Shown: one piece after another, positions 1 to 13,245 of the stretch
Layout of the letters: every line of letters begins with the position of its first letter
Position numbering within the stretch: position 1 is the stretch's first letter
Origin: Promerops cafer
Lineage: Eukaryota; Chordata; Aves; Passeriformes; Nectariniidae
Assembly: GCA_013398275.1 (NCBI GenBank)
Contig: VZSE01005864.1
Coordinates: 844,372-908,371 of the forward strand
Direction of reading: 5' to 3'
Length of the DNA stretch: 64,000 bases
The notes under the pieces: generated by a model
The model's input: the letters and a program-made list of their open reading frames with translations, nothing else
Database searches by the model: none
What the model was told of the DNA's origin: nothing
Program-made: the position numbers and the translations under genes

Positions 1-263
1 GCCTGGAGGACAAGGGGGAATGGCTTCCCACTGACAGAGAGTAGGTTTAGATTAGATATTAGGAGAAAATGCTTCCCTGTGAGGGTGGGTAAGGCCCTGG
101 CACAGGTTGCCCAGAGAAGCTGTGGCTGCCCCATCCCTGGAAGTGTCCAAGACCAGGTTGGACAGGACTTGGAGCAACCTGGGACAGTGGAAGGGGATTG
201 GAATGAGATGAGATTTAAGGTCCCTCCCAACCCTAACCATTCTATGGTTCTTTGATTCTGTGG
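1..263 (+). repeat. CR1 LINE 3' tail, 5'-truncated and cut by the window edge
   Basis: The sequence follows the 3' part of avian CR1 non-LTR retrotransposons: a CACAGGTTGCCCAGAGAAGC block, then CCATCCCTGGAAGTGTCCAAG, a GGAGCAACCTGG block, a TTTAAGGTCCCTCCCAACC block and a closing run of ATTCTATG/ATTCTGTG-like units at about 237-262. CR1 copies are normally dead 5'-truncated insertions that end in this octamer motif rather than a poly(A) tail. The minus-strand 62-residue frame inside it is a shadow. It shares layout with the copy at 2848-3093, so the two may belong to the same or a close subfamily. Confidence 0.9.
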
Positions 264-1612
264 ACTGGTCTCCTCCTTCCCAGGGTGACCCACACTGCAG
301 CAGCAGAGCTGTGCTCCTGCTGGAGCCCTGGGTGATGGAGCACTCACCTTGTAGTGGGGACCTCCATGGGACAAGGCAGCAGCTACAAAATTCAAACTGC
401 AGATTGTGCTTTCAGAGAGGGAGGTGCTGGGTTCAATCCCTACTCAAAGAGATGCTAAAAAATATTTCCTAGGTACACATCACACTGAAGACAAAGTGTT
501 TGGTTTTATACTGACAGACAAGAATGTTTGATTTTTTTACTGACAGGCAAGAATGTTTGAGGTAATTAAAATGCACAGAACCAAAGCCTCTGGTTTGTAA
601 AGGGTGCCTGCAGATTTACGTTACACAGCTTGTATTTGTAATTGCTCCTGATATGTCTGTTCTCATACACTCCCATTAAATGTTTATGTCTATTTTTTTT
701 TTCCCCAGCTAATAAAATTAAATGTTGGAAAGCCAAAGCAAAAAATGAAATATGTTGGTCTTGCTTGGACCAGTGCAAGATGGGATATTCAGAGCTGACA
801 CCAAAGCTGTCTTCAGAATCACCTACTGTTCTGAGAGCAGTGTACTAAAACCCAGCTTCCTGCCTTTTCCCTGTTAAAACCAAACCTGGAGTGTTGTTTT
901 ACAGCCTTGGGAGTGTGAATTTCAAATGGCCCTTAAGGGTGGAAAGTGATTTAAAAATATTTTTCTAAGAAACTCCAAAACACAAGCAGCATTTTTATGA
1001 GTGAAAATCTAGGAGTATGCGTCAACATTTGCAAATATATCTGAGGGATGCAAGGAACATAAATCCTAGGACTTTAAAATTGTCACAAGGCCAAATTCTT
1101 CTTTCCTTTACCCATATGAGTAGTGTTGCTCTAGTCAATGGATTGAAACACTTTCTGTAAATAAAATGAGTAAGATTTAGCCTGAAGTCTAGAGAAAATA
1201 ATATGAACAATCTTTCTTTCCCCCAGGGAGTAGAAGCCGAGCATTCCTTGGCTTGCCCTGTCCCTGCACAGCCCTCGGGGCAGGATGCACCGTGCTGGCT
1301 GCCCCAAGTGTCGAGTGCCTTCATCCCAGCTCTCGTGGGGCTCCTGGTTCCCTGGCATCACGCTGGTGCTGCAGGGTCTTGTGGCCATTCCCAGACACCT
1401 GTGCCCAGGGCTCTGTCTCTTCCCAGTAGTTTTGCTGGAGGACGGAGGCACCACTGGGATCCTCCACTTATTCCTGCTCTGGGACTTAACTAAAGACCAG
1501 AGGAGCAGAGGGGAGAGAGCAGCAGGACAGAGGTTACCACACTTGCCTTCCTCTGCATGGTCCAGTCAGGGCTGGAGACAGTCAAACCCTTCCAGCACTG
1601 ACTTTGGTTTTC
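264..1612. other. Non-coding unique sequence, no gene recognised
   Basis: No exon, RNA gene or classified repeat is recognised. About 1230-1600 is noticeably richer in G+C than its surroundings and carries overlapping frames of about 100 residues on both strands, which fits base composition rather than coding. A GGTTCAATCCC stretch at about 430-440 recalls a tRNA B-box, but no A-box or cloverleaf could be placed around it. Confidence 0.5.
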
Positions 1613-1657
1613 AAGGCCAGAAAGGACCATTGCGATAATCCCATTTGACCTCATCCA
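1613..1657 (-). repeat. Old CR1-like fragment
   Basis: The plus strand reads GGCCAGAAAGGACCATTGCG followed by ATAATCCCATTTGACCTC. This resembles the reverse complement of an old CR1 3' end (a GGCCAGAAGGGACCATT...GACCTC pattern) that is widespread in birds and other sauropsids. Only about 45 bp is recognisable and the edges are approximate. It could be chance, but the run of matching positions favours a worn repeat. Confidence 0.5.
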
Positions 1658-2847
1658 CCACTGAAAGGGGCTGAGGAACCAACAACATGCTCATGAAATT
1701 AAGCAGAGCTTGCACGGATTTAAAAGATACCACAGAGAATTTAGGCTGGTAATTGCAGCCCTGCTACAAATTTCTTGAGGAAAAAATATTGTGGGGTTTT
1801 TTTTTCCCTAGAGTACTTTTTTTTGCAAGAAGTGGCGTCTGGTACTCACCTGCAACTGCAGCAGGTCATTTACTGGCCCTTTTTCCTATTCTAATAAGGT
1901 ATAATAAATTTAAGACCAGTAAAGAAACGATAAAGATTTGAAGAATATTTTTACAGATTTTGTATGTGCCATGAAAGGCAAATTGTTTGCAACAATTATT
2001 GATTGGGAAAGGCTGAGTTAATGTAATTGCAGAATATAAAAGGAGGAAATATAATAAAAAAATAAAATTAATATACCAGTCACAGAATCTGAACTCAAAA
2101 AGCCAATAAAAGACATGCAATAAAGCACTCCAGAGAAATGGAACTCTGTCACGGTGAATTATCAAGCGATTTACTGAAAAGTGCAGATATCAACCGCAGC
2201 ATTCCTCACTGCTCAGCCATTTACTTGAGTCCTGTCTATGTTCATTGTTTTACAAAATTAGTAACTGCAGCCAAACCCACACTTCACTGATTGCAAAGTG
2301 TCAGCAAGGTCTTCACCTGCCTCGCCATGGAAGCAGAGCTTTGAAGTCTTACTCTGGGATGCAGAGTAAGGATTCGAAAGACGTTGGTCCAGAAGTAAAA
2401 TGCTGGTGTCATCAGCCTGCCGAGGGAACAGCTAAAAATGGAAAATTTCCCAGGGAGCTGGGGTCCAGTTACACAGTGGTACAAGATGTCCTACAATACA
2501 GTGCCCATTTGAGCAGCACCCTGTGGTGAGAACAGTGGCATCATCAATGTCAAAATCATGCGCCAGACCCCACAAACATCATGACATTGACTAGAAAATC
2601 AAGAGACTAAACAGAAGAAACTAAAGATATGCCCTTTGTATTTGTTATATGGTATTTTTGGACCTTCTAGGGTTTGGATTGTCAAGCTTTGCTCTGTCTC
2701 CATGAAGAACTGGATTGTGTTTTATTTTGTGCCAAAGCTCAGATTAGTGGCATGTTCAACCTCCAGCAGCTCCTGCCCTTGAGGACTGAAGTCTGTTACA
2801 GTCAGGACTTGTAGCATGGGCAGGAACAGAGGTTGGTGGCAAATCAG
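1658..2847. other. Non-coding unique sequence, A/T-rich
   Basis: This stretch is mostly A/T-rich, with short T runs near 1797-1822 and A-rich DNA at 2040-2075. I see no gene, RNA gene or classified repeat. The 90-100 residue frames here have no recognisable domain or splice context. Confidence 0.5.
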
Positions 2848-3093
2848 CTAAAAGCAGGAGGAAGAAATACAGGAAAAATAAGGAGAAATTTTTTGCTGCG
2901 AAGGTGGGGAGGACCTGTCACAGGTTGCCCAGAGAATCTGTGGCTGCCCCATCCCTGGAAGTGTCCAAGGCCAGGTTGAACAGGACTTGGAGCAACCTGG
3001 GATAGTGGAAGGTGTCCCTGCCCATGGCACGGGGTGGAATGGGATAATCTTTAAGGTGCCTCGCAACCCAAATCATTCTGGGATTCTGTGAAG
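2848..3093 (+). repeat. CR1 LINE 3' tail, 5'-truncated
   Basis: This is a second CR1 tail in the same orientation as the one at the window start. It has the CACAGGTTGCCCAGAGAATC block, CCATCCCTGGAAGTGTCCAAG, GGAGCAACCTGG, a CTGCCCATGGCACGGGGTGG stretch and the closing CATTCTGGGATTCTGTG motif at about 3074-3090. Unlike the first copy it keeps the CCCTGCCCATGG segment, so the two are separate insertions. Its 5' edge is uncertain by tens of bases. It has no coding capacity. Confidence 0.9.
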
Positions 3094-4737
3094 AGAACGT
3101 TCTTACCCCTCAAGATGTGCACACTAATAAACTTGAGTAGCTGATGAATTTGTTCTATATTTTAGTTTATAGATTTTGTTAAATACTATACAAAGGATAA
3201 CAACAGTTCTCCCTACTTTCCATAATGCCATTTCTCCCTAAAACCTTGGTCAGGCTGGATTTCAGCAACTCTTCTGGAGGATGCTCTGGCCTCCAGAGCA
3301 GGCTGGAGGTGTACAACTTACTATCAATAAAAACAGGTAAGGCAAAACCCCTGCTAAATGTGCACTTATATTTTCTTCATATACAACAGGACTTGCTTAG
3401 CACTTTCAATCCAGAGTAGGAAGTAAGAATATCCTTTTAACATGTCCATCCAAAAAGAGGTAAAATATGGATCTTTCATAGGCCATATATTTAAAAGAAG
3501 AAATGGTGCTTTTAAAATGGAATGTCCAATATCTGGTGACTAATGGATGACAAAGAGCCTGCAGGGTACTTTATTAAATGTCTCTAGAGACAAAGAAGTC
3601 GATTGCTACTCACCGAGTTGATTTACAATGATAAAGATTTCTATTTGTAGGAACCTTGTTGGCTTCAGTCACCTCCTCTTGCATCTCAGGGCACATAGAA
3701 GTTGAAAGCTTTGCTTTTGCAAGAGAAAAGAATTTTTCTCTGAGGTCGGCCTGACTGCATTTTTCTGGTTATCATGACAATCCTATCAGACTAATGGGCT
3801 GACAGCCCCAGAACAGCTCTGCTATCTAGGAAGGGAATGGTGTGACCTCCAAGAATCATTATGTCATATCTGGTAGGAGCTTTATTGTTTTATTGATACC
3901 ATTCCCTGTGCTGAAACCATTCAAAAATGAAATAAAATGCTCCTCTGCATTTATCAGTGGTGAGAGGGAAGAATGAACAAGTTCACCTGGATTGCCGCCA
4001 ATGGAGGAGAGCAGCGAGTCTGGGACAGTGATGGGGGTGTGTGATGGAAACACTCTGGGGTCACTGTCAAGTTGTCCTTGGAAGCCTGGTTTCTGTGTAG
4101 GAGATCAGGACCCCAGCTAGCCCAGCCAGAAATAATTTATGTTTCTGTGTCGGTATTTGCTCCACTTGGGTTTTGCTTTCTCTTCATGGTTCCTGATGGC
4201 ACAACCTACTTTAAAGCCCTAATTCTCAGCCTGTGCTTAGGACACCAGCTCACATTTGCTCTGCTCTGTCCTGAACTCTCTATGGTATGGAGTGCACTGC
4301 ACTTACTGCATCAAGTCATGCTGTCTGGTGTCCAGAGTTCAGACAAGAAACTCTGTGAGTGAATCTCCTGCTTCCCTAAACCACTATGCGTAAGAGAGGC
4401 TGGGAGTATTTTGTAGATAAACTTGTAATAACCAAGGTCAGAAGTAAAGCAACAACACATAAGAGAGATCAGAAATACTGATTTGCTGATTAGCAAAGCC
4501 CTATTGTTCCACTGCTTTGTGGTGTGGTAACAACTGACAGCACAGAGCTACTCACTTGCTGATGCAACACCAAAGGTGGACAAAACAACGGTACTTGGGG
4601 CAGGCTAAATAAAGGAGCCGCAGCTTCAAAGGAAAGCACTTGCAACATGAAACTTGTGATGGGCTTGTGAGGGTGTCAGTGTGACAGAAGCCCTGGGGTT
4701 CCCGACAGGATGCCCATTGATAGGAATAGCAAGGTCA

Positions 4738-4760
4738 TGATGGATCTCGAGGATCCATCA
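4738..4760. repeat. Short inverted repeat with 9-bp arms
   Basis: TGATGGATC at 4738-4746 and its exact reverse complement GATCCATCA at 4752-4760 flank a 5-base TCGAG loop. The centre contains a CTCGAG and a GGATCC hexamer next to each other. The flanks look like ordinary host DNA. Confidence 0.8.
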
Positions 4761-7700
4761 ATCACCGGAGCACAGACTGCAGGCACGGCATAGCTGGAGT
4801 GACACAGCCACTTCCATAGTGCTGGCAGGCCTGGGCTGCCTGTGCTCTCGTGCCTTTAAAGGAGAACAGATTTTTACAGAAGGAGCTTGAAAATGGTCTA
4901 GCAAGACAAAGGTGTGCTATGACTCATCACACCAGGTCTTGCCTGTGCTTCCTCCTATAAACCTACAGAAATTTGTGAAGCAGCTGAGTCGTCACTTCTT
5001 TGCCCTAAAGCTGACTAGCAGGTTAACAAGAGGAGATTATTTTAAGACCATCATTTCATAGGATGAAGGTATCAATTCTCTATCTTCCCGTGGATAATCC
5101 TGTTACAGGATAACATGATTTTAGGACAGTCCATTACAAAGGACAATCCTTTCGGTCTTGTCTGACTGGTTTCTAAGTCCTTCATAGCTGCCTTCATGCA
5201 AGAAAATGTGAAATCCCGAATTTCTATTCCAACTGTTGAGGTACATTTCAGCTGATTTCACCAAGACATTGCACAGCATCTACATAGTTTATTGATCGTC
5301 TCAGTTTAACTTAATTATACAAATATGCAGCTTGCCACCTGCCCCACTTGCATTTTTGGTCTGACATGCATCAGTGCACACCAGCCAGAGGTGATCTGCC
5401 CCACCACTGTATTTATCTGCTGCTGTGCCCTGTGGTTTTACCTTCCCAGGATCCTTACAGAGCAATGGCATGTTACTTCTGCTGTTTTAAATGTTGGAAA
5501 AATGAGGAGCAAACAACTAAATGAGTATCCCAGAGTCACTGTGAAAGGTAAGAATCAAACTCACATGAACCAGAGCAGTGGTAAAAAAATCACGGTCTCC
5601 CCAGTTTGCCCTCCTTTCACTTTTACCACAAATTCCCAAGGAAGGTGTTTATTGAAGAGGTTTCTAACTACCTCTCTAGTGCCCACACATTCTTTTTTTT
5701 TGGCTTTCTATGTGGAACATTAACACACCAACAATGTATTTTGCTTTATGCCAAAAATTAACTACCTGCAGTCTTACAGGGGTCAGTGGGGTTCTCCACA
5801 AGCAGACTGTCATTTCCACTTGGTTTGCTTTCTAGAAATACAAACTTAGTTCTTTAAATCCAAACATGTCCAATTCTTTCCTCAGGAGGAGGAAATACTT
5901 CTGCAACTCTTGTTGAAATTCAGGGATGTTGCGTTTATTTACTGTAACAGCATTTAAGAGCCTGAGGAATGGACCAGAAGCCTACTGGGATCAGTGCTGT
6001 AGAAATACAAGATAAAGAATACTCCCTGCATTTGGTGATGCTAGGTAGGGGCTGAGTGCACTGAAACATCAAAAAATGCAAGAATGAGTATATTTGCACA
6101 TACTAAACCATAACAAGCTGCAATAAAAGCATTGTTTATAAATTACACTATGGTATCTCAATAGTGACAACTCCCTGCTCATTCTCACCTTCATCTTTCA
6201 AAACACAGGTCTTGACTGTTTACACAGCACTTTCTCCACCCAGAAATAAACCCTCAATTATTTTCTCCCATCTCTGTGAACAAATGATTCACTGCAAATT
6301 CCTCTCTCCAGTGAGGTCAAAATCTATGTGTGCAAAGGATTTCAACTCAATGATAATATATTCTTGTCCCATCTGGGGAATATCACTGAAATTTTCTGGA
6401 ATAAAGAAGGAAGTGAATGTTTCTACTTCAGTTAATGCTTCAAACTATTCCCTCCTATTGAAATGTTCCTTCAAAGCAGAGACAGCTCATTTCCTCAAGA
6501 AACTGTATCCACCCACCGAATCTTATTCTCACCCTACATAAGTAATAGGGGATTTCCTACTTTTTGCCCACTTCTGCCCCATAGATTTAATGTGTAAACT
6601 GGGAATATGCAGAATATATTGCTTGGCACAAGTCAGCAAAGTTTCACCTGCAAGAACACAGTATGAATTCAACCCTTGGCTGTTTGTACAAACCACAGGG
6701 AGAATCTACCCTTAAGTGATGTAAAGTTCATAGATCAGGCACAAACCCACAAACCCAAACCCTCATAGCAGTGTTTGGGCTTGCAGAGCTCACATCTCTC
6801 TTGAGTTGAGCCTTGTCCCAGGGCACTCACAAAGGGAGCACAGCACTCCCTCTTGCTATGAGGGGCTCCCAGTATTTGGGGAGGATGCTGAGGTACAAAT
6901 CCCCAGTAAAAACACTGGGTGGGAAAGGAAAATATTACCTATTTCCTGAAGGAGGCAGAGGAAAAGTAATTGATGCCCTGGTGATGTGCATGTGGTGCAT
7001 CAAGAGAGCATTCTCATTCTCAAATTTTACAGTTAAACTTCCTTTTGTGTTCCTGAGTTATGTTTAAACACTCACTTAAACTTCAGGTGTGCAGACCTGA
7101 TACTCCTTGCTATACTCAGCAATGAATCCCAGGATTTATTTCTGCAACCTCCGCGTATCACTGATCTTCAGTGCCACACCAGGTGAGCAAAATTTGTACC
7201 ATGGTTTGCCCTTTCAATTTCACACATTTCTGCATGAACCTGGAGAGCTGGGAGGACAATTATTCCTGGTTCAGATGTGATTTTAATATTTTAAACTTTT
7301 TTTTTCTCTTCTTTTTTTATTTTGGTCTATGGATTTGTTTCCATGGATCAGTTTAGGTTCCAGATGATCTAGATCTTAAGCCATTGTTTTCTCATTGTCA
7401 TGGGTCATGACTCTTGGATCATTTTAAATATGAGGAAAACTATATTGCTCTGAACACGAAAACACAGCTCCAAAAAATCTCTGCTAGGAGCAGAGCGACA
7501 GCCAAAGTTCTGATTAAATTCACGTCTTCCGCAGGCTTCTGCAACCAACACAAATGGCTGTGAAATCTTTTGCAGCAGGGTAATGGAGAGAGGAAAACAG
7601 TTGGCTGTAAGTTCAGGAATTATTATTCTTATAAACCCATTCACACACCTATCACTTGGGACAAGTGAAGGGCCAAAGACATGCCAAGCAATTACACAGC

Positions 7701-10700
7701 TACACAGGTCCGTGCACAAGATATTCTGCATCACGTTGGCTGTAATTTGCGCTCTTTATGTTGGCACAAGCTCCACCTGTGTCAGATGGTGACAGAGAAA
7801 ACAACTTTTCTGGGAGACTAAATCCATCTCAACAGTGGCCAAGCCATGTCCCTGGTTTTGGAAGTCTGATTGGGAACAGCAGCACCTTTCAATTTGAAAC
7901 GGAAAAAAGGTTTACAGAATTTGCAGTAGCAAGATGCTCAGAGCCTCTTGGTGACACCAGTGTAACCACCCACAGCTTCTGGGGGATTTAAGGGATAATA
8001 TTCAGTCTTAGCTCTGACCTTAGCCAGATCTTTGTGTCCTGATGACAAATGATTTCTGAACAGTTTTATATTTTCCCTTGCTACTCGTTTCAGTTGAGAG
8101 AAACCAGATGAATTTCTTTCCTAGTTCAGCTACAAAGACAACTGAACCACCTTTCTCAAATCACTGAAGTTCATGACACCGAGGATCTTGGTAAAGCAGG
8201 AAGAGAAGTCAAGCTCATCATTCATTTTTTACACCGTGTTTGCAGAGTTTACATCAGGGTTGATGTGCTGAAGGAGCGACTTTTGGCCTTGTACAGGACA
8301 CAGTTCAATATTAATAGAATCAATTAACCCCTTTTTCTCTGCTGCTAAACTGAAGACTGCCATTCCCTGCCAAGTTGAATGGTCTCACATCATTATTTTT
8401 CCCAATATTTTTGAAATCTTCCTTCATTAAGTCTTGTAGAGGTACAAAGCCCATTGTGACCATAAAAGAGATCACAGAAAAGGACACAGTGGACTTGTTT
8501 TTAGGGTTCCTGAAAGCCTAAAAATGCAGCTACATAGATGAGGAATTGTCAGGACTTGACTTTGACTGAGGATTTTTTATACCAAGAAGATAAGTACAGT
8601 CAGTTACCCTTGGTGGGAAATGTGTATTTACCTGACTAGGCAGAAGCCAGGAAACCAAGCCAGAAGTGCTAAAGATGTCTCTGTTCCCTCTAGAAGGGTG
8701 TCTGTCCAGCTGCAGCACTGTCCACAGTATTTACAGATCCAAGGGGTTTTAAGGAATATAACTGTGCTCCTAAAGATTGTCCTATTGTTCTGTGAACTGT
8801 TCATGGGCAGGACAGAAAAGCCCCCGTGCTTTTTGCTGTCCAAAGCCTGTAACTCTGGTTCAGAGATTGCAATCTCGTGCTCCTAGGGCTGTGCCCTTGA
8901 AAATCGAGTCTCCTGTTGGACGAGGCTGCACAGACTTGAAGTAGCAGGAACAAGGCTATTCTCAAGATTAGTTATTGTAACCACATCGTCCCCCAGGACC
9001 ACTTTGGCACGGTGCTGTAGCTGCTTTCTGCTATTTGCTTGCCCCAAGAGGACAGAGAATTCAGAATTGCATCTCCCTCTCTCATAATATCCTGTTTTGT
9101 GCTGCTGCTTCTGCTTTGCCATGGATCTGCCAAGTGCTGCAGGTGCCGAAAAACAAAGGTGAAAGCACCCATATGGTGCTTTCGGATCACAAAATCGACT
9201 CACAGAATCAAAAGCCCAAAAGGACCTGTGTTTTTTTTCTCATAGGGAAACCTAACAGGGAATCCACAGAGCTACATCCAATTGCCAAGGCCTGTGAAAG
9301 GATTTATTGTGAATGTCTTTTACAAGATTCCTTCCTTGTTGGAGATAGTTCCTTTGGGATTCCCCTTCATGATACTGCTAATTCCATCTATTCAAAATTT
9401 ATGGTGCACATTCTCTAGAATACCAAGATGACTTTTAAAACACAGTGTAAACTGGGGGCTTTGCTAGTTTTGTAGTAATTTTCTTTTTCTCATTTTAGAA
9501 CTCAGGTTTTCACTGTACACACAGGCTTCCTTCTGCAAACACAGAGCTGGAAACTCACTTTAATTTGTATGTGATACTGTGTTCAGTACAAATGTTTACT
9601 AATATTGCTGTACAGATCTGGGGTCTGGTTTTTGCCTGGAATCAGTCAAGCCAAGTCTTGTGATTGAATGGTAAAAGTAATTTTGTGTAAGCAGTGTGTG
9701 CATACAAGTGTGTCTGCATTCACACCTGTGGGGTTTTTTCTGCCTTTTCCTTCAGTCAGTGGTTTAGGAATTACAATTTCTTTGAAAGTAATATTTTCCT
9801 TTCCACACATACAAAAAATTAACTGCAGATACAGTTTCTCTTAGATTTTAAAATCTTTTTAGTCATCTTTCTCTGTGTTTGTTTCTTTTCAAGTACCAGG
9901 AGAGTTACTCTGCAGTTCCCTGCTGTGTACAGGTAGAAGAGACAAGGATGGGTCTTAGCAGTCCAAAACATCCTGTCCTGGGAATAAATAGCTTTATTCC
10001 ATATGTGCCAGTTCCCTGGCCCCTGATATCCTTGCTATTTACAGTGATAATAGAGATGGACCTTCCAAACATGTACCTGAATGAGGCAATAATAACAGGC
10101 CAGCGAAAGACAAGGCAATACTTTAACTGCAATGAAAATGACATACTGGGGGCTTTTGTTTTAAAGAGCCATATTATGTTTTTCCCGGAAAAAGTTTAAT
10201 TCAATTTAGTCCAATTAAGAAAAAATCCCAAGCAACATATAAGTTACATGATGCCTTCTTTACGTCAAATCAGTGAAAAACAATCTTTGACAAGGTTGCC
10301 TTCAAAACACTAGAAATGTATTTAGAAACCAGCATTTTTTCTCTCTTCTCTTTGCAGGCTCCTTAAATGAAAACCCTTTATGGAATAGGGTCTCTTTTTA
10401 GCTTGAAAACACAGATTTCTATCTCATATCTGAGTCTCCATGGTGCCTCCTGAGCACAGCAAGGACTAGTTCAGAGGACAGATCCAAACCAGCATTTTAG
10501 AAATATAAACCCAATCCTTCTGAGCAATAATCCATTCAATCCCTGGGAATATCAGAAAAGGCAGAAAAGTGATAGCACTAATAATAAAAAGCAAGAGCTG
10601 CTGTTATTAGTAGAGGACCTATACAACGTGCACGTTTAAATGAAGCTGATTTAAACATGCTCTGGTTTAATTAGATTTAGTTTAACCACCTAAAAAAAAT

Positions 10701-12216
10701 CCCAGCAGAACTTGTGGCAGGGCTTGGGCTGCTGCTCCCTGCTGTGAGCCCACCTGTTTCTGCCAGCCCTGCTGCCCTGGCACTCGGAAAATCCCGGGGC
10801 TGGCTCCGCAGGCTGGGGCAGGTCGCAGGGAGCAGCTTCCAGACTGCCTCGATGTGATGTTTGAGGGAGAAAAAGTTCTTTTGAGTTAAAAAATAGCTTT
10901 GGCCATGATTTACCATGCTGAGAAAACAGAGAAGAAAATGCTGCTAAGCATCTAACTTTAAAAGACGGGAACAGACGTAATTTTAAGTAGTTTTTTACAC
11001 TCTGCAAAAGTAGTAAAAACTGCACTGTTTTAAGATAAACCTCCTCCCCGGTATAATAATCTTATATGTATATATTTTAAAAAACCCAAACCACACACAG
11101 ATACAGCATATATTGGGAACAGTGTCTGCCCAGCTTTTGGCTGCATATTTGAATGCAGGAAGACCCTTCCCCATGGAATAGTTTCCTTCCCAGGGAGTGC
11201 TCAGAGCCTAACCCAAATCTTGAGGAAGCAGCAGGAAGCACCTTTGGTAGCACAGAGAGGGCAGGCAGGAGGCTCCCGTGAGCCACAGGCAGGGAACGAC
11301 AGGGACTATTTCTACATAAACAAGCCCAGGATCAGCTGAAGTTGTTGTTCACTGGCAAATGAAAATAAAGAGACAATTCAGAATCAAAGGTGAGTCAAAC
11401 AAAAAATATGTCCAATAAGAGGAGGCAGCCCAGACAATCAGTCAGATGCCAAAACATGTGACAGACCCAGAGGCAACTCCAAAACAACCAAACCAACTGC
11501 CTGTGAAGTCTGCCAAGGAGCCAGATGCTCCTGCTTAAAAATATCTTCCGCTGCCTTGGCATCTGCATTTTCTGCCTGCCGTCAAAAGAGGAGGGAGGGG
11601 AAAATGGGAGAGCGGAGCGGGAGTAGGGGTGGGGGGCAGCAACTAATAATATTTTTGCCATTTTCATTCTAAGTACTTCTGATTATTCATTTGCAGTTTG
11701 TCATCATGTCACCAGAGAGCAAAACAAAACCCCAGCCTGGCATAGGCTGGGAAGGGAAAAACAGGCAAAGCCCTTTATGCAGAAGGCAAAAAATGAGGGG
11801 AGAGATCCAGTAATTCCACATTGCTGTGGGTGGCACGTTCCCGTTAAGGTGATAAAAAGCTAAAACTGCTGGAGTTGGCAGTTTACCACCTGGGAAAGCA
11901 CCAGTGTGCCCACAACCCAGATGGAGCTGGGGACAGGATGCTGCAGCCTGCACACACACCCAGGGTGTCCCTGAGTTGCCCCACACTGTGTGGTGGGGAC
12001 GAATGGGGAATAAATTGTACTGAATCAATGTATTGCTGCTATTAACCACAGCAGCAGGTTTTGGGTCATAGAGGCTGCAGGTGCTCAACAGAGGCTAAAA
12101 ACACACTTAATATTAACTTAGCGAATGAAGATACAAATTTTGTTACTGTAGTTGTTGATTAAAACTCTTAAATAAATACATGTATTTTAAAAGTAGATTA
12201 TTCAGTAGGCAAAAGT

Positions 12217-12232
12217 AAAAAAAAAAAAAAAA
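12217..12232. repeat. A16 homopolymer
   Basis: This is an uninterrupted run of 16 A. No clear retroposon body or target-site duplication is recognisable around it, so I do not call it a retrocopy tail. Confidence 0.85.
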
Positions 12233-12889
12233 GGCACGGCCAAAAGGAGAGAATTTGTACAATTTCTGTTACTGGAGGAACTGTAATGCAAAAAGTATTA
12301 TCACGTTTCACTTCTGTTGAAGGGCTTTCCCTCTTGTATGTAAAAGTTTTCAAAGGTGAATACACCCCTTCAGAAATTCAATTGCAAACCAGTTTTGGTT
12401 GTGTTTCTTGATTCCTTGAGCGGGAATCAAGAATCCTTCATGTGGCCTGTCCCTCTGTCACACAACTGATCGAAGCAAGAAATGTCTGTGCTTTGAGGTG
12501 CCGGATGCGTCCCTCACTGCCCCATCCCAAGCAGAGCTGTTGGAGCAGCGGGTACTGAACAAGACCAGGAATACAACACTCTGTTGGAGAGTGGCTTTAT
12601 CTGAAAAGAGTGTTTGTTTTTGTGAGATAGAAATCAGAACATTATCTTTCTTCTGGGCTGCCTGGGTTGGGTTCTGAATTGGAGCGTTTGGGACACCAGT
12701 GCTTTGGGGACTGCCTTGTATCGACAGAGTTCAAAGCCAGAAACCTGGTACTAAATGAGCGCTGTATCAGAGACCATCACTGCCTTTTAGAAAGCAAACA
12801 GCGCTGGAGGTCAGGCCGAGCACAACCAGGATATAATTGCACCCCATAAAAGTCTCAGGAAGAACAGAGAGATTCCTTTGTGATGCTTG

Positions 12890-13245
12890 ACTCATTTTCC
12901 CACTCGGATGCGTGGCGAGGCTCGGCGGTGTTTGTTTCAGGGCAAAGTTTCGCGCCGGCTGGTCGCCGGCAGAGAGGGCGAGCTCTGGGCTCGCAGCTTC
13001 TCTCGCAGTCCCTCGAGCAATCTGGCAGCCGTGGGGCTGCCACCACCTTTTCTGCGCTGAAAGGTTCAGCTCCAAAAATCTGCGCTACACCTTGCAGCCT
13101 AAATTTTGCATACAGAACCCGTTTGCAGGGAAATGCAATCGCAGTAAATAAATAAGTGGCGGGAGCCAAACCAGCAGCATGGTGAATCGGCGGAAGAATT
13201 TCAAAGAAATTGAAAGAACTTGCGGTGACAAACGTTTTGTGCGAG
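12890..13245. promoter_or_regulatory. Compact CpG cluster, candidate intronic promoter or enhancer
   Basis: By eye there are about 25 CpG dinucleotides in roughly 350 bp, densest at 12903-13020 (for example TTCGCGCCGG, GGTCGCCGGC and GGGCGAGC), in a window where CpG is otherwise scarce. The segment is also richer in G+C than its flanks. Retained CpG in a vertebrate intron suggests unmethylated germline DNA, as in a small CpG island, an alternative promoter or an enhancer. The overlapping 79-104 residue frames on both strands resemble no family known to me. It lies about 15.5 kb downstream of the NFI exon in the direction of transcription. Confidence 0.5.

Larger units (their letters stand above)
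3094..12889. other. Intron-like non-coding sequence, no gene recognised
   Basis: About 10 kb of mostly unique A/T-rich sequence. By orientation it would lie in the long first intron of the minus-strand NFI transcript. No exon with a recognisable protein family was found, and the frames of 60-133 residues look like chance. Local oddities are an inverted repeat at 4738-4760, a G+C-rich patch at about 10690-10850, T-rich runs at 7298-7320 and an A16 run at 12217-12232. Small non-coding RNA exons cannot be excluded by reading alone. Confidence 0.5.

Noticed and set aside
52..240. 62-codon minus-strand frame, and a similar 72-codon frame at 2848-3066
   Set aside because: Both lie within the non-coding 3' tails of CR1 elements; their resemblance to each other reflects the shared repeat.
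390..450. Possible tRNA or tRNA-derived SINE, because of GGTTCAATCCC
   Set aside because: No A-box at the right spacing and no acceptor or anticodon stem could be formed by eye.
12855..13169. Overlapping 79-104 codon frames in the CpG cluster
   Set aside because: G+C-rich DNA has few stop codons, so open frames on both strands are expected; none resembles a known protein.
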